Below are positions 8,021-16,755 of a DNA stretch of 64,000 nt, piece after piece; within the stretch, counting starts at the first letter, position 1, and each line of letters opens with the position of its first letter. The stretch spans positions 1 through 64,000 of the forward strand of contig PLSD01000039.1 in assembly GCA_003164135.1 (NCBI GenBank), written 5' to 3'. The stretch comes from Acetobacteraceae bacterium. Its GTDB lineage: Bacteria > Pseudomonadota > Alphaproteobacteria > Acetobacterales > Acetobacteraceae. The notes under the pieces were generated by a model. It ran no database searches, was not told where the DNA came from, and worked only from the letters and a program-made list of their open reading frames with translations. The translations under genes and the position numbers were made by a program.

Positions 8021-8688
8021 CGCGCCACCGTTTTGGCCTCATAGGTGCAATACGCCGCGCCCGCGCAGTGCCAGCATTCCGGCGTGCGCGCCTTGCACAC
8101 ATAGCGCCCGTGCAGAATCAGCCACAAATGCGCCGGCTTGAGCATATCCTTCGGGATACGCTTGAGCAGCGCATCCTCCACCGCCCGCGGCGTCTCCCCC
8201 GGCGCCAGGCCCGTACGGTTGCCCAGGCGGAAAATATGCGTATCCACCGCCATGGTCGGCTGCCCAAACGCCTCGTTCAGCACCACATTCGCCGTCTTGC
8301 GCCCCACGCCGGGCAATGCCTCCAGCGCCTCGCGGTCACCCGGCACCTCGCCGCCATGTCGCTCCAGCAGCAATTGCGAAAGGGTGGCGACATTCTTTGC
8401 CTTCGCCTGCCACAGGCCGATGGATTTGATCCGCTGCGCAATCCCAGCCGCGCCCAGCGCCACCATCTCAATCGGTCCCGGCGCGTCGGCAAACAGCGTC
8501 TTCGTCACCCGGTTAACCGAAACATCCGTCGCCTGCGCCGAGAGCACCACTGCGACAAGTAGTTGGTAGGGGGTCGCAAAGTCCAGCTCGGTCCGCGGGT
8601 CGGCATTGCCGCCGGAAATCGCCTCCAGAAACGCGCGTATGTCCGCTCGTTTCATCAATTTCCCATCTTTTTTCTTGCTAGCAGCCAT
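8017..8688 (-). CDS. nth: Endonuclease III
   Basis: The 223-residue base-excision repair glycosylase/AP lyase removes oxidised pyrimidines. The helix-hairpin-helix LPGVGRKTANVV carries catalytic Lys131, and catalytic Asp149 sits in VDTHIFRLGN. The [4Fe-4S] cluster ligands are Cys198, Cys205, Cys208 and Cys214 in the standard C-x6-C-x2-C-x5-C spacing. The reading may start at Met1 (MAASKKKDG) or Met12 (MKRADIR); both are possible. The gene is divergent from the DUF2244 gene. Confidence 0.96.
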   Translation of the reverse strand: MAASKKKDGKLMKRADIRAFLEAISGGNADPRTELDFATPYQLLVAVVLSAQATDVSVNRVTKTLFADAPGPIEMVALGAAGIAQRIKSIGLWQAKAKNVATLSQLLLERHGGEVPGDREALEALPGVGRKTANVVLNEAFGQPTMAVDTHIFRLGNRTGLAPGETPRAVEDALLKRIPKDMLKPAHLWLILHGRYVCKARTPECWHCAGAAYCTYEAKTVAR

Positions 8689-8708
8689 ATACGTACGATT
8701 TATGCGTT

Positions 8709-9224
8709 ATGGACGCAGATACCGCCAGTGCGGAGAGCAAAGAACTGATTTTTGAGGCGGTGATCAAACCGCATCGCAGCCTCTCTCATCGCGCCATGTT
8801 CATGGTCATCGTCGCCATGCTGGCGGTCTCGCTGTTCGTGACCAGCGAAATGGCCCAGCTCGGCGCTTGGCCGGTCATCGGCTTCAACATCGCTGAAATG
8901 CTACTGGCGGTCACTTTGTTTGCCATCAACATGCGCGCCGCGCGGGCGCGCGAGACCATCACCCTCAGCGACTCTGCCCTGGCCGTCACCCGCTTGGACA
9001 TGCACGGCCGCCGTAGCAGCTTCTCGGTGCCGCCGGACTGGCTGAACGTGGTCCTGGAGGAACGCGCCGGCACCGTGCCCAAACTGCTGTTTGCCACCCG
9101 TGGCCGCAGCTTCGAGGTCGCCCGCGCCCTCGGCGAAGCGCAAAAACGTGACCTCGCGGCGGCGCTTGACCGCGCAATGTACCGCTGGCGCCACCCCCTC
9201 TTCGACAACCCGCAACTGAGGTAA
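8709..9224 (+). CDS. DUF2244 membrane protein
   Basis: A 171-residue protein with two hydrophobic helices close together (about residues 30-47 and 52-72) followed by a basic cytoplasmic domain, the standard layout of DUF2244 (PHRSLS at the start, VPPDWLNVVLE in the C-terminal domain). The function of the family is unknown. It is divergent from nth with about 20 bases between the starts, an arrangement I recall from other alphaproteobacteria. Confidence 0.85.
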   Translation: MDADTASAESKELIFEAVIKPHRSLSHRAMFMVIVAMLAVSLFVTSEMAQLGAWPVIGFNIAEMLLAVTLFAINMRAARARETITLSDSALAVTRLDMHGRRSSFSVPPDWLNVVLEERAGTVPKLLFATRGRSFEVARALGEAQKRDLAAALDRAMYRWRHPLFDNPQLR

Positions 9225-9296
9225 GCAGTCCTGGCCCACCTGTTTTTCATGGAAGTGTGACTTAACCGTGTCGTCTAAATCTGCGAGACAGGAGCC

Positions 9297-10805
9297 ATGA
9301 ACCAGTTGACTGCCCCCCAATACGCCGTTTCCTCCGGATTATCGCGCCGCGCGGTGGTCGACCTCGGCTCCAACTCGGTCCGGCTGGTCATCTATGAGGG
9401 CGAGGCCCGCAACCCGGTCCAGATTTTCAACGAAAAAGCCGTCATCCGCCTCGCCAAAGGCATGACCAAAACCGGCCGTCTGGACGAAGACGCGCTGAAG
9501 CAGACCGAGACGGTGCTGCGCCGCTACGCCGCCATCGCCCGCGCCATGGGCGCCAGCCCGTTCGACGTGCTGGCCACCTCGGCCGTGCGCGATGCCGAAA
9601 ACGGTGCCGAATTCGTCAAGCTGATGACCAAGCGCTTGCCGGAAATGCGTATCAACGTCCTGTCGGGCGAGCAGGAGGCCACACTCTCCGCCGAGGGCGT
9701 GCTCTGCGGCATCCCGGCCGCCGATGGCGTGCTGGCTGACCTTGGCGGCGGCTCGCTGGAACTGGTGCGGCTGGATGCCGGCCGCGTCGGCCAGGCCGCG
9801 ACGCTACCCGTCGGTGTCATCCGCCTCGCTGACCGCTCCGGCGGGGACCTCCTCAAAGCCCGCGCCATTATGACCGCCGAACTGGAGCGTACCCCCTTCA
9901 TCAGCGAGGCAGCGGGGCGCGACCTATACCTCTCCGGCGGCGCCTTCCGCGCCCTGGCGCGCATCCATATCGCCCAGACCGGCTACCCGCTGAACATGGT
10001 GCACCATTACACCATCGGCCGGGAGGAAGCGCGCGATCTCGCTGGCGTCATCTCGGAAGCCGGCCGCAAACTAATCGAGCGCATGCCAGGCGTCCCCCGC
10101 CGCCGCATCGAGGACCTCCCCTACGCCGCCGTCATCTTGCGCCGGTTGCTGCGCACGACGGGCGTCAGCCGCGTGGTGTTCTCCGCCAACGGCTTGCGTG
10201 AGGGCTGGTTCGCCCGGCTGATGCCGCCGGAAATCCGGGCCGAAGACCCGCTGCTCGCGGCCGGGCGCGACCTCACGCGCGGCACCATGCGCGATGCCAA
10301 TTTGCCGCCGGAACTCATCACCTGGACCAACCCGCTGTTCCCCAATGAAACCGGCCCCCAGCGCCGCCTGCGGGAGGCCGCGTGCTGGCTCTCGGACATC
10401 GGCAGCCACGAACACCCCGAATACCGCGCCGAACAGGCGTTTCTGCGTGTGCTGCGTCAGGCTGGCATCGGGCTGGACCACCATGCGCGCGCCTTCCTCG
10501 CCCTCACCATGGCCCTGCGGTACGAGGCGCCGCCCGACGCCATGTTTCTCGCCCCCGCCCGCAGCCTGCTGGACATGCACGCCACCCGCCGGGCCGAAAC
10601 TCTGGGCATCGCCCTGCGCCTGGCCTACACCCTCTCCGCGGGCACGCCGCAACTGCTGGCGGGCACCATGCTCACCATCGCTCCGGGCCGGCTCATCCTC
10701 GGCCTCGCCGAAGCCAACGGCGTGTTCGCCGGTGATGCCGTGCTGCGTCGGCTCGACCGCTTGGCGCAAATGCTTGGGCTGGAAGCGGAAACCGAGCGGC
10801 GGTAA
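9297..10805 (+). CDS. ppx: Ppx/GppA-family polyphosphatase
   Basis: This 502-residue enzyme belongs to the ASKHA exopolyphosphatase/guanosine pentaphosphate phosphatase family. Phosphate-binding loops are visible: VDLGSNSVRLVIYEG near residue 20 and LADLGGGSLELV near 148. The C-terminal half is the HD-like helical region of the long family members. It should release phosphate from polyphosphate, and possibly act on pppGpp; the sequence alone does not separate the two. An AGGAG-like site precedes the ATG. The convergent flavin reductase ends seven bases away. Confidence 0.88.
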   Translation: MNQLTAPQYAVSSGLSRRAVVDLGSNSVRLVIYEGEARNPVQIFNEKAVIRLAKGMTKTGRLDEDALKQTETVLRRYAAIARAMGASPFDVLATSAVRDAENGAEFVKLMTKRLPEMRINVLSGEQEATLSAEGVLCGIPAADGVLADLGGGSLELVRLDAGRVGQAATLPVGVIRLADRSGGDLLKARAIMTAELERTPFISEAAGRDLYLSGGAFRALARIHIAQTGYPLNMVHHYTIGREEARDLAGVISEAGRKLIERMPGVPRRRIEDLPYAAVILRRLLRTTGVSRVVFSANGLREGWFARLMPPEIRAEDPLLAAGRDLTRGTMRDANLPPELITWTNPLFPNETGPQRRLREAACWLSDIGSHEHPEYRAEQAFLRVLRQAGIGLDHHARAFLALTMALRYEAPPDAMFLAPARSLLDMHATRRAETLGIALRLAYTLSAGTPQLLAGTMLTIAPGRLILGLAEANGVFAGDAVLRRLDRLAQMLGLEAETERR

Positions 10806-10811
10806 TCCTAC

Positions 10812-11327
10812 TCAGGCGGCGTTGGGACTAACCCGGTGATATGCCCGGCCATGATAAATCAGCCCCGACTTCGCGCCCCCCAGATGAATCGCCTGCACCG
10901 CGCAGAACAACACACTATGCGTGCCAACTTCCACAACCTGGCTGATCCTGCAGTCGAATGCCGCCGCCGCACTCGCCAGCACCGGCGCTCCAGTGGCCAG
11001 CCGCAGCCAATCCGCCTTGGCAAACCGCTCCGCCATCGGCACATTCCCAGCCCCGGCAAACACCGGAGACAATTCCTCGTGCTCATGCGCCAGCACGTTC
11101 ACGCATAAAAATCCGGCCGCTATAATCGCATCATGCTGGCTGGCGTTCTTGTTCACACACACCAGCAGCGTCGGAGGGTCATCGGTCACGCTACACACCG
11201 CCGAGGCCGTGAAACCCACATCGCCATCCGCCCCGCTGGTGGTAATAATGTTCACGGCCGCACCCAAGCGGGACATGGCCTCACGAAAACGCTGACGGTC
11301 AGCACGGAATTTTTCACTCATGCGCAT
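10812..11327 (-). CDS. Flavin reductase (HpaC/RutF-type)
   Basis: A 171-residue cytoplasmic flavin reductase domain protein of the two-component monooxygenase type, which supplies FMNH2 or FADH2 from NAD(P)H. Typical stretches are SRLGAAVNIITT, GFTASAVCSVTDDPPTLLVC and the C-terminal GLIYHGRAYHRV. The start is MRMSEKF or, two codons later, MSEKF. It lies three bases downstream of dinB on the same strand, with no monooxygenase beside it, so the partner is unknown. Confidence 0.85.
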   Translation of the reverse strand: MRMSEKFRADRQRFREAMSRLGAAVNIITTSGADGDVGFTASAVCSVTDDPPTLLVCVNKNASQHDAIIAAGFLCVNVLAHEHEELSPVFAGAGNVPMAERFAKADWLRLATGAPVLASAAAAFDCRISQVVEVGTHSVLFCAVQAIHLGGAKSGLIYHGRAYHRVSPNAA

Positions 11328-11330
11328 TGT

Positions 11331-12593
11331 TTACTTGCTCCGTGGGGTTTTTGGAAAGCCTCGCCCACGCTGCACTACCGCCTGCCCGAACTTGTCCCGC
11401 AGTTGGTTAATCGCGCTCTGACGCGCCAGCCGCCGCACCGCCCCGGAATCCGCCAGATCACCCTTGTCTGCCAGCGACTCGCCCACCAGCGGCGCCGCTC
11501 CAATGCCGATCAGTCTGAATGCCGTGCCATCTACCTCGCGCGCCAGCAACCCTCGCGCAGCCTCAAAAATCGTCTCCGGCAACTGGCTCGGATTCGCCAA
11601 CCGCTGGCTGCGGGTGCGGCTGGCAAACCCGGCGGTCTTCAGCTTCAGCACTATCCCCGCCGCGGCCATCGCCTCACCGCGCAGCCGCCGCCCCAATTTC
11701 TCGCACAAATTCCACAGCGCAATTTCCAACTCCGCCTGTCCGCGTAAATCAGCGGCAAACGTGGTTTCGGCGCTTATCGACTTGCTCTCCCGCTCCAGCC
11801 GCACGGGCCGCGTATCCTCGCCTCGCGCGCGGGCCACCAGCGCCGGCCCCTCATCCCCCAGCTTGCGCACCGCCTCGCGCTCATCCAGCGCCGCCAACTG
11901 CCCCACCCGCAGAATCCCCAGCCCCTGCAACCGCCGCACCTGCGCAGGTCCCACGCCCGGCAATAAACCCACCGGCTCCGGTGCCAAAACCCCCGCCGCC
12001 TCCGCGCCAAACACCGTAAACCCACGGGGCTTGCCCCGCTCCGCCGCCAATTTGGCCAGCAGCCGGTTACGCGCCAGGCCAATGGAAACCGTAATCCCCA
12101 CTTCTGCCTCAACCCGCCGGGCAAACCGGTTCAACACCACCGCCGGCGGTGCATGATGCAACGCCTGAGTCCCAGCCAAATCCAGCACTGCCTCATCCAC
12201 CGAAAGCATCTGCACCAGCGGCGTCAGCCCCTCCATCAATCCCCGCACCCGCGCCGAGGCCGCCGCATACTTCTTCATGTCCGGCGCAATCACCACCGCC
12301 TTCGGGCACAGCTCCCGTGCCTTGAACATCGGCATCGCACTGCGCACCCCGTACAAGCGCGCGACATAACAGCACGTGCTCACCACACCCCGCGCCCCGC
12401 CCCCCACAATCACCGGCACATCCCGCAACTCCGGCCGGTCCCGCTTCTCCACACTTGCAAAAAACGCATCACAATCCACATGCGCCATCGCCAGCTCAAA
12501 TAACTCCGCATGCCGCACCACCCGCGCACTCCCACAAGTCCCGCACACCACCCCGAACACCTCGGCATCACAGTCGCGGCAAATGGCGGGCAT
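11331..12593 (-). CDS. dinB: DNA polymerase IV with N-terminal zinc ribbon
   Basis: A Y-family translesion polymerase of 420 residues. An N-terminal zinc-ribbon-like CRDCD...CGTCG (residues 5-23) comes before the palm, which has AHVDCDAFFASVE (metal Asp) and SVDEAVLD (second acidic pair); the helix-hairpin-helix LLPGVGPAQVRRL follows, then the little-finger domain with ESKSISAETTF. The zinc-ribbon form is common in alphaproteobacteria. The ATG at 12593 (MPAIC) is preferred because the upstream sequence is a palindromic repeat element. No LexA box was identified in the short upstream gap. Confidence 0.93.
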   Translation of the reverse strand: MPAICRDCDAEVFGVVCGTCGSARVVRHAELFELAMAHVDCDAFFASVEKRDRPELRDVPVIVGGGARGVVSTCCYVARLYGVRSAMPMFKARELCPKAVVIAPDMKKYAAASARVRGLMEGLTPLVQMLSVDEAVLDLAGTQALHHAPPAVVLNRFARRVEAEVGITVSIGLARNRLLAKLAAERGKPRGFTVFGAEAAGVLAPEPVGLLPGVGPAQVRRLQGLGILRVGQLAALDEREAVRKLGDEGPALVARARGEDTRPVRLERESKSISAETTFAADLRGQAELEIALWNLCEKLGRRLRGEAMAAAGIVLKLKTAGFASRTRSQRLANPSQLPETIFEAARGLLAREVDGTAFRLIGIGAAPLVGESLADKGDLADSGAVRRLARQSAINQLRDKFGQAVVQRGRGFPKTPRSK

Positions 12594-12595
12594 CA

Positions 12596-12708
12596 GGCTG
12601 GGACGGGCAAGCAACGCCATGGGGCGTCGGCCCGAAGGGCCGCCTCTTTTATACTGCTAAGGCGCGCCTCTGGCGCGACGCCCCTTGGCCTCACTTCCCG
12701 TCCCAGCC
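12596..12708. repeat. Nested palindromic repeat element, copy A
   Basis: Arms of about 34 bases (12596-12629 and 12676-12708) are imperfect inverted repeats, both running from GGCTGGGACGGG to GGGGCGTCG when read outward-in. Inside them sit two further perfect hairpins: CGGCCC-gaa-GGGCCG (12628-12642) and CGCGCC-tct-GGCGCG (12663-12677). It fills the gap between the ROK kinase stop and the dinB start, both on the minus strand. Parts recur in copies B, C and D. Confidence 0.8.
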
Positions 12709-13602
12709 CTATGCGGGCCATAGCCATGCGGCGCCGCGGACGCCTGAGGAGTCGCCGTGCAGGTTGCGGACGATGTTGGGGGAGCAGGAATCGCTGAAGA
12801 TGTAGGGCTGCATCAGTGGAGGGAGGGTTTCGGCCAGGTTGGGCAGGTTGGAGAGGCCGCCGCCGAGCACGATGGCGTCGGGGTCGAGGATATTGGTGAT
12901 GTTGGCGAGCGCGCGGGCCAGGCGGTCGGCGTGGATGGCCAGCGCGGCGATCGCTTTGGCATCGCCCTTTGCGGCGCGGGCGGGTATCTGGCTGGCGTCG
13001 CGGGCACCTGGTCCGTCGCATTCAAACGCCAGGGCCGGTCCGGCGAGGTAGGTTTCCAGGCAGCCGGTATGGCCGCACCAGCAGGTTCGCATCGGCATTT
13101 CGTCCATGCGCGGCCAGGGCAGGGGGGTATGGCCCCATTCGCCGGTCAGGCGGTGGCGGCCTTCTAATAGTTTCCCGTCCACCACAATGCCGCCGCCGCA
13201 ACCGGTGCCCAGGATCACGCCGAACACGATATGCTGCCCCGCCGCCGCGCCATCGCTGGCCTCGGAGAGGGCGAAGCAATTGGCATCATTGGCAACGCGG
13301 ATTTCGCGGTTCAACAGCGCGCCGAGGTCCTTGTCGAATGGATGCCCGTTCAGCGCGTTGGAGTTGGCGTTTTTCACCAGCCCGGTGGCAGGGCTGATAC
13401 TGCCGGGAATGCCGATGCCTACGCTGGCATGTGCCCCAATTTCCGCCTCCGCCTGCCGCACTAGTTCCGCGAGGGTATTGAGCGCCGCGCCGTAGCCGGC
13501 AGGTGTGGCCGTCCGTCGCCGCAGAATTTCCCGTCCTTCTGGCCCCAGAACCAGAATTTCAATTTTCGTGCCGCCGAGGTCGATGCCGATACGATAGCTC
13601 AT
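12709..13602 (-). CDS. ROK-family sugar kinase (fructokinase-like)
   Basis: A 297-residue cytoplasmic ROK protein. It shows the ATP motif GIDLGGTKIE (6-15), GIGIPGSISP, the sugar-binding NDANCFALSEA, GTGCGGGIVV, and the ROK zinc site CWCGHTGCLETYLAG preceded by GEWGHTPL. There is no N-terminal helix-turn-helix, so it is a kinase rather than a repressor. The CWCGxxGC form resembles E. coli Mak fructokinase, so fructose is a reasonable but unproven substrate. It stands upstream of dinB, separated by a palindromic element. Confidence 0.9.
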   Translation of the reverse strand: MSYRIGIDLGGTKIEILVLGPEGREILRRRTATPAGYGAALNTLAELVRQAEAEIGAHASVGIGIPGSISPATGLVKNANSNALNGHPFDKDLGALLNREIRVANDANCFALSEASDGAAAGQHIVFGVILGTGCGGGIVVDGKLLEGRHRLTGEWGHTPLPWPRMDEMPMRTCWCGHTGCLETYLAGPALAFECDGPGARDASQIPARAAKGDAKAIAALAIHADRLARALANITNILDPDAIVLGGGLSNLPNLAETLPPLMQPYIFSDSCSPNIVRNLHGDSSGVRGAAWLWPA

Positions 13603-13664
13603 AATGCCAATGTCGGCTCTTTCCCGGTCTTGCTCAAGACCATTCGCGCGCGCATCTTAACCGC

Positions 13665-13898
13665 ATGAAAGAGCGTGTAATCGATGCGCAGTTCCAGAAG
13701 TCGCCGCTGCCGGTGTTGCGCGCGGCCCGCATGCTGCGCGGCATGGCGGCGGGGTCGCGTCTGCGAATCCTCGCCACCGACCCTGGGGCGGTGGCCGATT
13801 TCCGCGACTTCTGCAAAACCACCGGCCACGCCCTGGTCGCCACCAGCGAGAGTGCCGGCGTGTTCAGTTTCTCTCTTAAAGTAAAGCCAGCGCAATGA
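13665..13898 (+). CDS. TusA-like protein lacking the catalytic cysteine
   Basis: A 77-residue protein with the TusA/SirA fold pattern: an N-terminal VIDA strand, the SPLPVLRAARML helix start and a VADFRDFCKTTGH helix. TusA proteins carry persulfide sulfur on the Cys of a CPxP motif; here that position is Ser13 (QKSPLPV). The only cysteine is Cys46, in the second helix. It therefore cannot be a standard sulfur carrier. The stop overlaps the deacetylase start as ATGA, indicating co-translation, so it is not simply a decayed gene. It could be a binding or regulatory relative. Confidence 0.75.
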   Translation: MKERVIDAQFQKSPLPVLRAARMLRGMAAGSRLRILATDPGAVADFRDFCKTTGHALVATSESAGVFSFSLKVKPAQ

Positions 13899-14821
13899 GC
13901 GTTGCGCTGTTCACTCACCCCTCCGGCTTGGCGCACGATACCGGGCCCGACCACCCCGAATGTGCCGCCCGCCTGCGCGCTGTGCTGCGCGCGCTGGAGG
14001 CCCAGGAGTTTGCCCCCCTGCTGCGCGAGGTAGCCCCAAAAGCCCCCATCGAAGCCCTGCAACCCGCCCATTCCGCCGACTACATCGCCGCCATCCTGGC
14101 CCTCCCCCCGGACCAGACCACTTACATCGACGGCGACACCGTTTTCAGCCCCGGCACGCTGGAAGCCGCTCTGCGCGCGGCGGGCGGCGCCATGGCGGCG
14201 GTGGACGCGGTGATGGAAGGCTGGGCCAAAGCCGCCTTCGTCGCCATGCGCCCGCCCGGCCACCATGCCGAGGCCGACCGCGCGATGGGTTTCTGTTTCT
14301 TCAACAACGCAGCAATCGCCGCTTACCATGCCCGCGCCCGCTGGGGCCTCAAACGCATCGCGGTGGTGGATTTCGACGTCCACCACGGCAACGGTACGCA
14401 GGACATTTTCGCCCACGACGCCGAGCTCTTCTACGCCTCCTCCCACCAGCATCCCTGCTTCCCCGGCACCGGGATGGTGCGCGAGCAGGGCGTGGCGGGC
14501 AACATCATGAACGTGCAACTCGCCCCCGGCTCCGGCGGCGCCGAGTTCCGTGCGGCCTGGGAGGGTGGGATTATCCCCGCCGTCGCCTCCTTCCGCCCGG
14601 AACTGCTCATCATCTCTGCGGGGTTTGACGCCCATGCAGCCGACCCCCTGGCCCAGCTGCGCCTGCGCGAGGCGGATTTCGCCTGGGTGACGCAAGCTCT
14701 CATGGAGCTTGCCGACGCCCATTGCCCCGGCCGCGTCGTCTCGTTGCTGGAGGGTGGCTACGACCTCGACGCTTTGGCCTCCAGCACCGCCGCCCATGTG
14801 CGCGCGCTGATGCGGTTGTGA
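13895..14821 (+). CDS. Histone-deacetylase-family amidohydrolase
   Basis: A 308-residue zinc hydrolase of the AcuC/APAH/HDAC-like family, which removes acyl groups from lysines or polyamines. Motifs in order: HPECAARLRAV, RPPGHHAE (catalytic His pair), GFCFFNNAAIAA, VVDFDVHHGNGT (zinc Asp and His), SAGFDAHAADPL (second zinc Asp) and LEGGYDLDAL. Cytoplasmic, no signal peptide. It is co-translated with the TusA-like gene and is the usual neighbour of xseB and ispA in alphaproteobacteria. The substrate is not deducible. Confidence 0.93.
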   Translation: MSVALFTHPSGLAHDTGPDHPECAARLRAVLRALEAQEFAPLLREVAPKAPIEALQPAHSADYIAAILALPPDQTTYIDGDTVFSPGTLEAALRAAGGAMAAVDAVMEGWAKAAFVAMRPPGHHAEADRAMGFCFFNNAAIAAYHARARWGLKRIAVVDFDVHHGNGTQDIFAHDAELFYASSHQHPCFPGTGMVREQGVAGNIMNVQLAPGSGGAEFRAAWEGGIIPAVASFRPELLIISAGFDAHAADPLAQLRLREADFAWVTQALMELADAHCPGRVVSLLEGGYDLDALASSTAAHVRALMRL

Positions 14822-14852
14822 ATTTTCAAGTGAACCTGTAGGCAGCAAAACC

Positions 14853-15089
14853 ATGACGGCAAAAAACGATATTTCGGCAATGTCCTTCGAGGACGCGCTG
14901 GGGGCCCTGGAAACCATTGTCCGTGGCCTGGAATCCGGCCAGCAGAAACTGGAAGACGCGATCACCGCCTACGAGCGCGGCGCCGCCCTGAAAAAACACT
15001 GTGAAGCCAAGCTGGCGGAAGCCGAAGCCCGCGTGCAGGCGATTGTCGCCCGCGCCGACGGCACGCTTGCTCTTAAATCCGAGGACTGA
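14853..15089 (+). CDS. xseB: Exodeoxyribonuclease VII small subunit
   Basis: A 78-residue protein typical of XseB: SFEDALGALETIVRGLESGQ followed by the LEDAITAYERG helix and a C-terminal EAEARVQ helix. XseB binds the large subunit XseA to form the single-strand exonuclease; xseA is not in the window. Placement between the deacetylase and ispA is the conserved arrangement, and ispA starts three bases after its stop. Confidence 0.95.
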   Translation: MTAKNDISAMSFEDALGALETIVRGLESGQQKLEDAITAYERGAALKKHCEAKLAEAEARVQAIVARADGTLALKSED

Positions 15090-15092
15090 CCG

Positions 15093-16004
15093 ATGGCACT
15101 TGATACCGTGTGCACCCCCAACGCCCTGGCCGAGGCACTGGCCGAAACCTCCCGCGTGGTGGAAGCCCAGCTCGACGCGCTGCTCCCCGTGCCCGAGGGT
15201 GCCGAGGCCCGCGTCGTCGAGGCAATGCGTTACGCCGTGCTGAATGGCGGCAAGCGGATGCGCGCGTTCCTGGTCATGGAAACCGCGCAGATATTCTCCG
15301 TCAACCGTACCTGCGCTGCCCGCGTGGCGGCAGCGGTGGAAATGCTGCACGCCTACTCGCTGGTGCATGACGACCTGCCCGCCATGGATGACGACGATTT
15401 GCGCCGTGGCATGCCGAGCTGCCACAAGAAATTCGACGAAGCCACCGCCATCCTTGCCGGCGACGCCCTGCAGACCCGCGCCTTCGAAGTGCTCGCCGAG
15501 GAAGACACCCACGCCGACGCCGAGGCCCGCTGCGAGCTGGTGCTCGCCCTTGCCCACGCTTCCGGCTCACGCGGCATGGTCGGCGGCCAGATGATCGACA
15601 TGGCCAGCGAGGGCAAAAAACTCTCCGGCCCGGAAATCACCCGCCTGCAGGCCCTCAAAACCGGCCGCCTCATCCAGTTCAGCGCCGAGGCAGGCGCCAT
15701 TCTTGGCCGCGCCCCGCAAGCCCAACGCCATTTCATCGCCGCCTACGGCCGCGACCTCGGCGGCGCCTTCCAAATCTACGACGACGTGCTGGACGAAACC
15801 GCCTCCGCCGAGGAACTAGGAAAAACCGCAGGCAAGGACGCCGCGCAGGGTAAAGCCACCATGGTCTCCGTGCTGGGCCTGGAACAGGCCAAGGCACATG
15901 CCGAACTGCTGGCCGAGCAGGCATCGGCGTATCTGGACAGTTTTGGCGAACGCGCCGCGCTGCTACAGGCGCTGGCCAGGTTTACCGTGACGAGGAAGAG
16001 CTAA
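15093..16004 (+). CDS. ispA: Farnesyl/geranyl diphosphate synthase
   Basis: This 303-residue short-chain polyprenyl synthase condenses IPP with DMAPP and GPP to farnesyl diphosphate, feeding undecaprenyl phosphate, quinones and hopanoids. The first aspartate-rich motif is DDLPAMDDDDLRRG (from Asp93) and the second is DDVLDETASAEELGKTAGKD; NGGKRMRAFL binds IPP. The length is that of bacterial IspA. It sits in the xseB-ispA-tlyA operon; in many relatives dxs lies between ispA and tlyA, but it does not here. Confidence 0.94.
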   Translation: MALDTVCTPNALAEALAETSRVVEAQLDALLPVPEGAEARVVEAMRYAVLNGGKRMRAFLVMETAQIFSVNRTCAARVAAAVEMLHAYSLVHDDLPAMDDDDLRRGMPSCHKKFDEATAILAGDALQTRAFEVLAEEDTHADAEARCELVLALAHASGSRGMVGGQMIDMASEGKKLSGPEITRLQALKTGRLIQFSAEAGAILGRAPQAQRHFIAAYGRDLGGAFQIYDDVLDETASAEELGKTAGKDAAQGKATMVSVLGLEQAKAHAELLAEQASAYLDSFGERAALLQALARFTVTRKS

Positions 16005-16014
16005 CGGCCCCATA

Positions 16015-16755
16015 ATGGCCAAACAACGCGCCGATCTCATGCTTGTCGCCACTGGTCTGGTGGAATCCCGCGCGAAAGCCCAGGCCCTCATCATGGCCGG
16101 CCTCGTCTACGCCGGCACCGCCCGCGTACAAAAAGCCGGTGACCTCCTGCCCGAGGACGCCGCTCTCTCCGTCAAAGGCCAGGACCACCCCTGGGTCTCG
16201 CGCGGCGGCGTCAAACTCGCCCACGGCCTCGCCCGTTTCAACTTCGACCCCACCGGCCGCATCTGCCTGGACGTCGGCGCCTCCACCGGCGGCTTCACCG
16301 ACGTTTTGCTCACCCACGGCGCCAAACACGTCTACGCGGTGGACGTCGGCCACGGCCAGCTCGCCTGGAAGCTCCGCTCCGACCCCCGCGTCACCGTGCT
16401 GGAAAAAACCAACGCCCGCCACCTCACAGCCGAGATCATCCCCGAGCCCATCACCGCCCTGGTCTGCGACGCCAGCTTCATCGGCCTGCAAATCGTCCTC
16501 CCGGCGGCCATGGCCCTTTGCGCCCCGGGCGCTTTCGCCGTCGCCCTTATCAAGCCCCAGTTCGAGGCCGGCCCGGAACACGTCGGCAAAGGCGGCGTCG
16601 TCCGCGACCCGGAAATCCACACTGCCGTCTGCGACAAAATCCAAACCTGGTGGGCATCACTCCCTGGCTGGCGCGTACTCGGCGTGGAGCGCAGCCCCAT
16701 CACCGGCCCCGAAGGCAACATCGAATTCCTGATCGGCGCCGTGAAGGAATCTTAA
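16015..16755 (+). CDS. tlyA: TlyA-family rRNA 2'-O-methyltransferase
   Basis: A 246-residue protein with an N-terminal S4 RNA-binding domain (ADLMLVATGLVESRAKAQAL, residues 5-65) and a Rossmann methyltransferase domain with LDVGASTGGFTDVLL as SAM motif I and CDASFIGLQ downstream. Relatives methylate ribose of 16S and/or 23S rRNA (in mycobacteria conferring capreomycin sensitivity). It is last in the xseB-ispA operon, ten bases after ispA, and its TAA overlaps the stop of the convergent FMN reductase. Confidence 0.93.
   Translation: MAKQRADLMLVATGLVESRAKAQALIMAGLVYAGTARVQKAGDLLPEDAALSVKGQDHPWVSRGGVKLAHGLARFNFDPTGRICLDVGASTGGFTDVLLTHGAKHVYAVDVGHGQLAWKLRSDPRVTVLEKTNARHLTAEIIPEPITALVCDASFIGLQIVLPAAMALCAPGAFAVALIKPQFEAGPEHVGKGGVVRDPEIHTAVCDKIQTWWASLPGWRVLGVERSPITGPEGNIEFLIGAVKES

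Noticed and set aside
13634..14965. 443-codon minus-strand frame over the deacetylase gene
   Set aside because: Shadow of a GC-rich gene; no recognisable domain.
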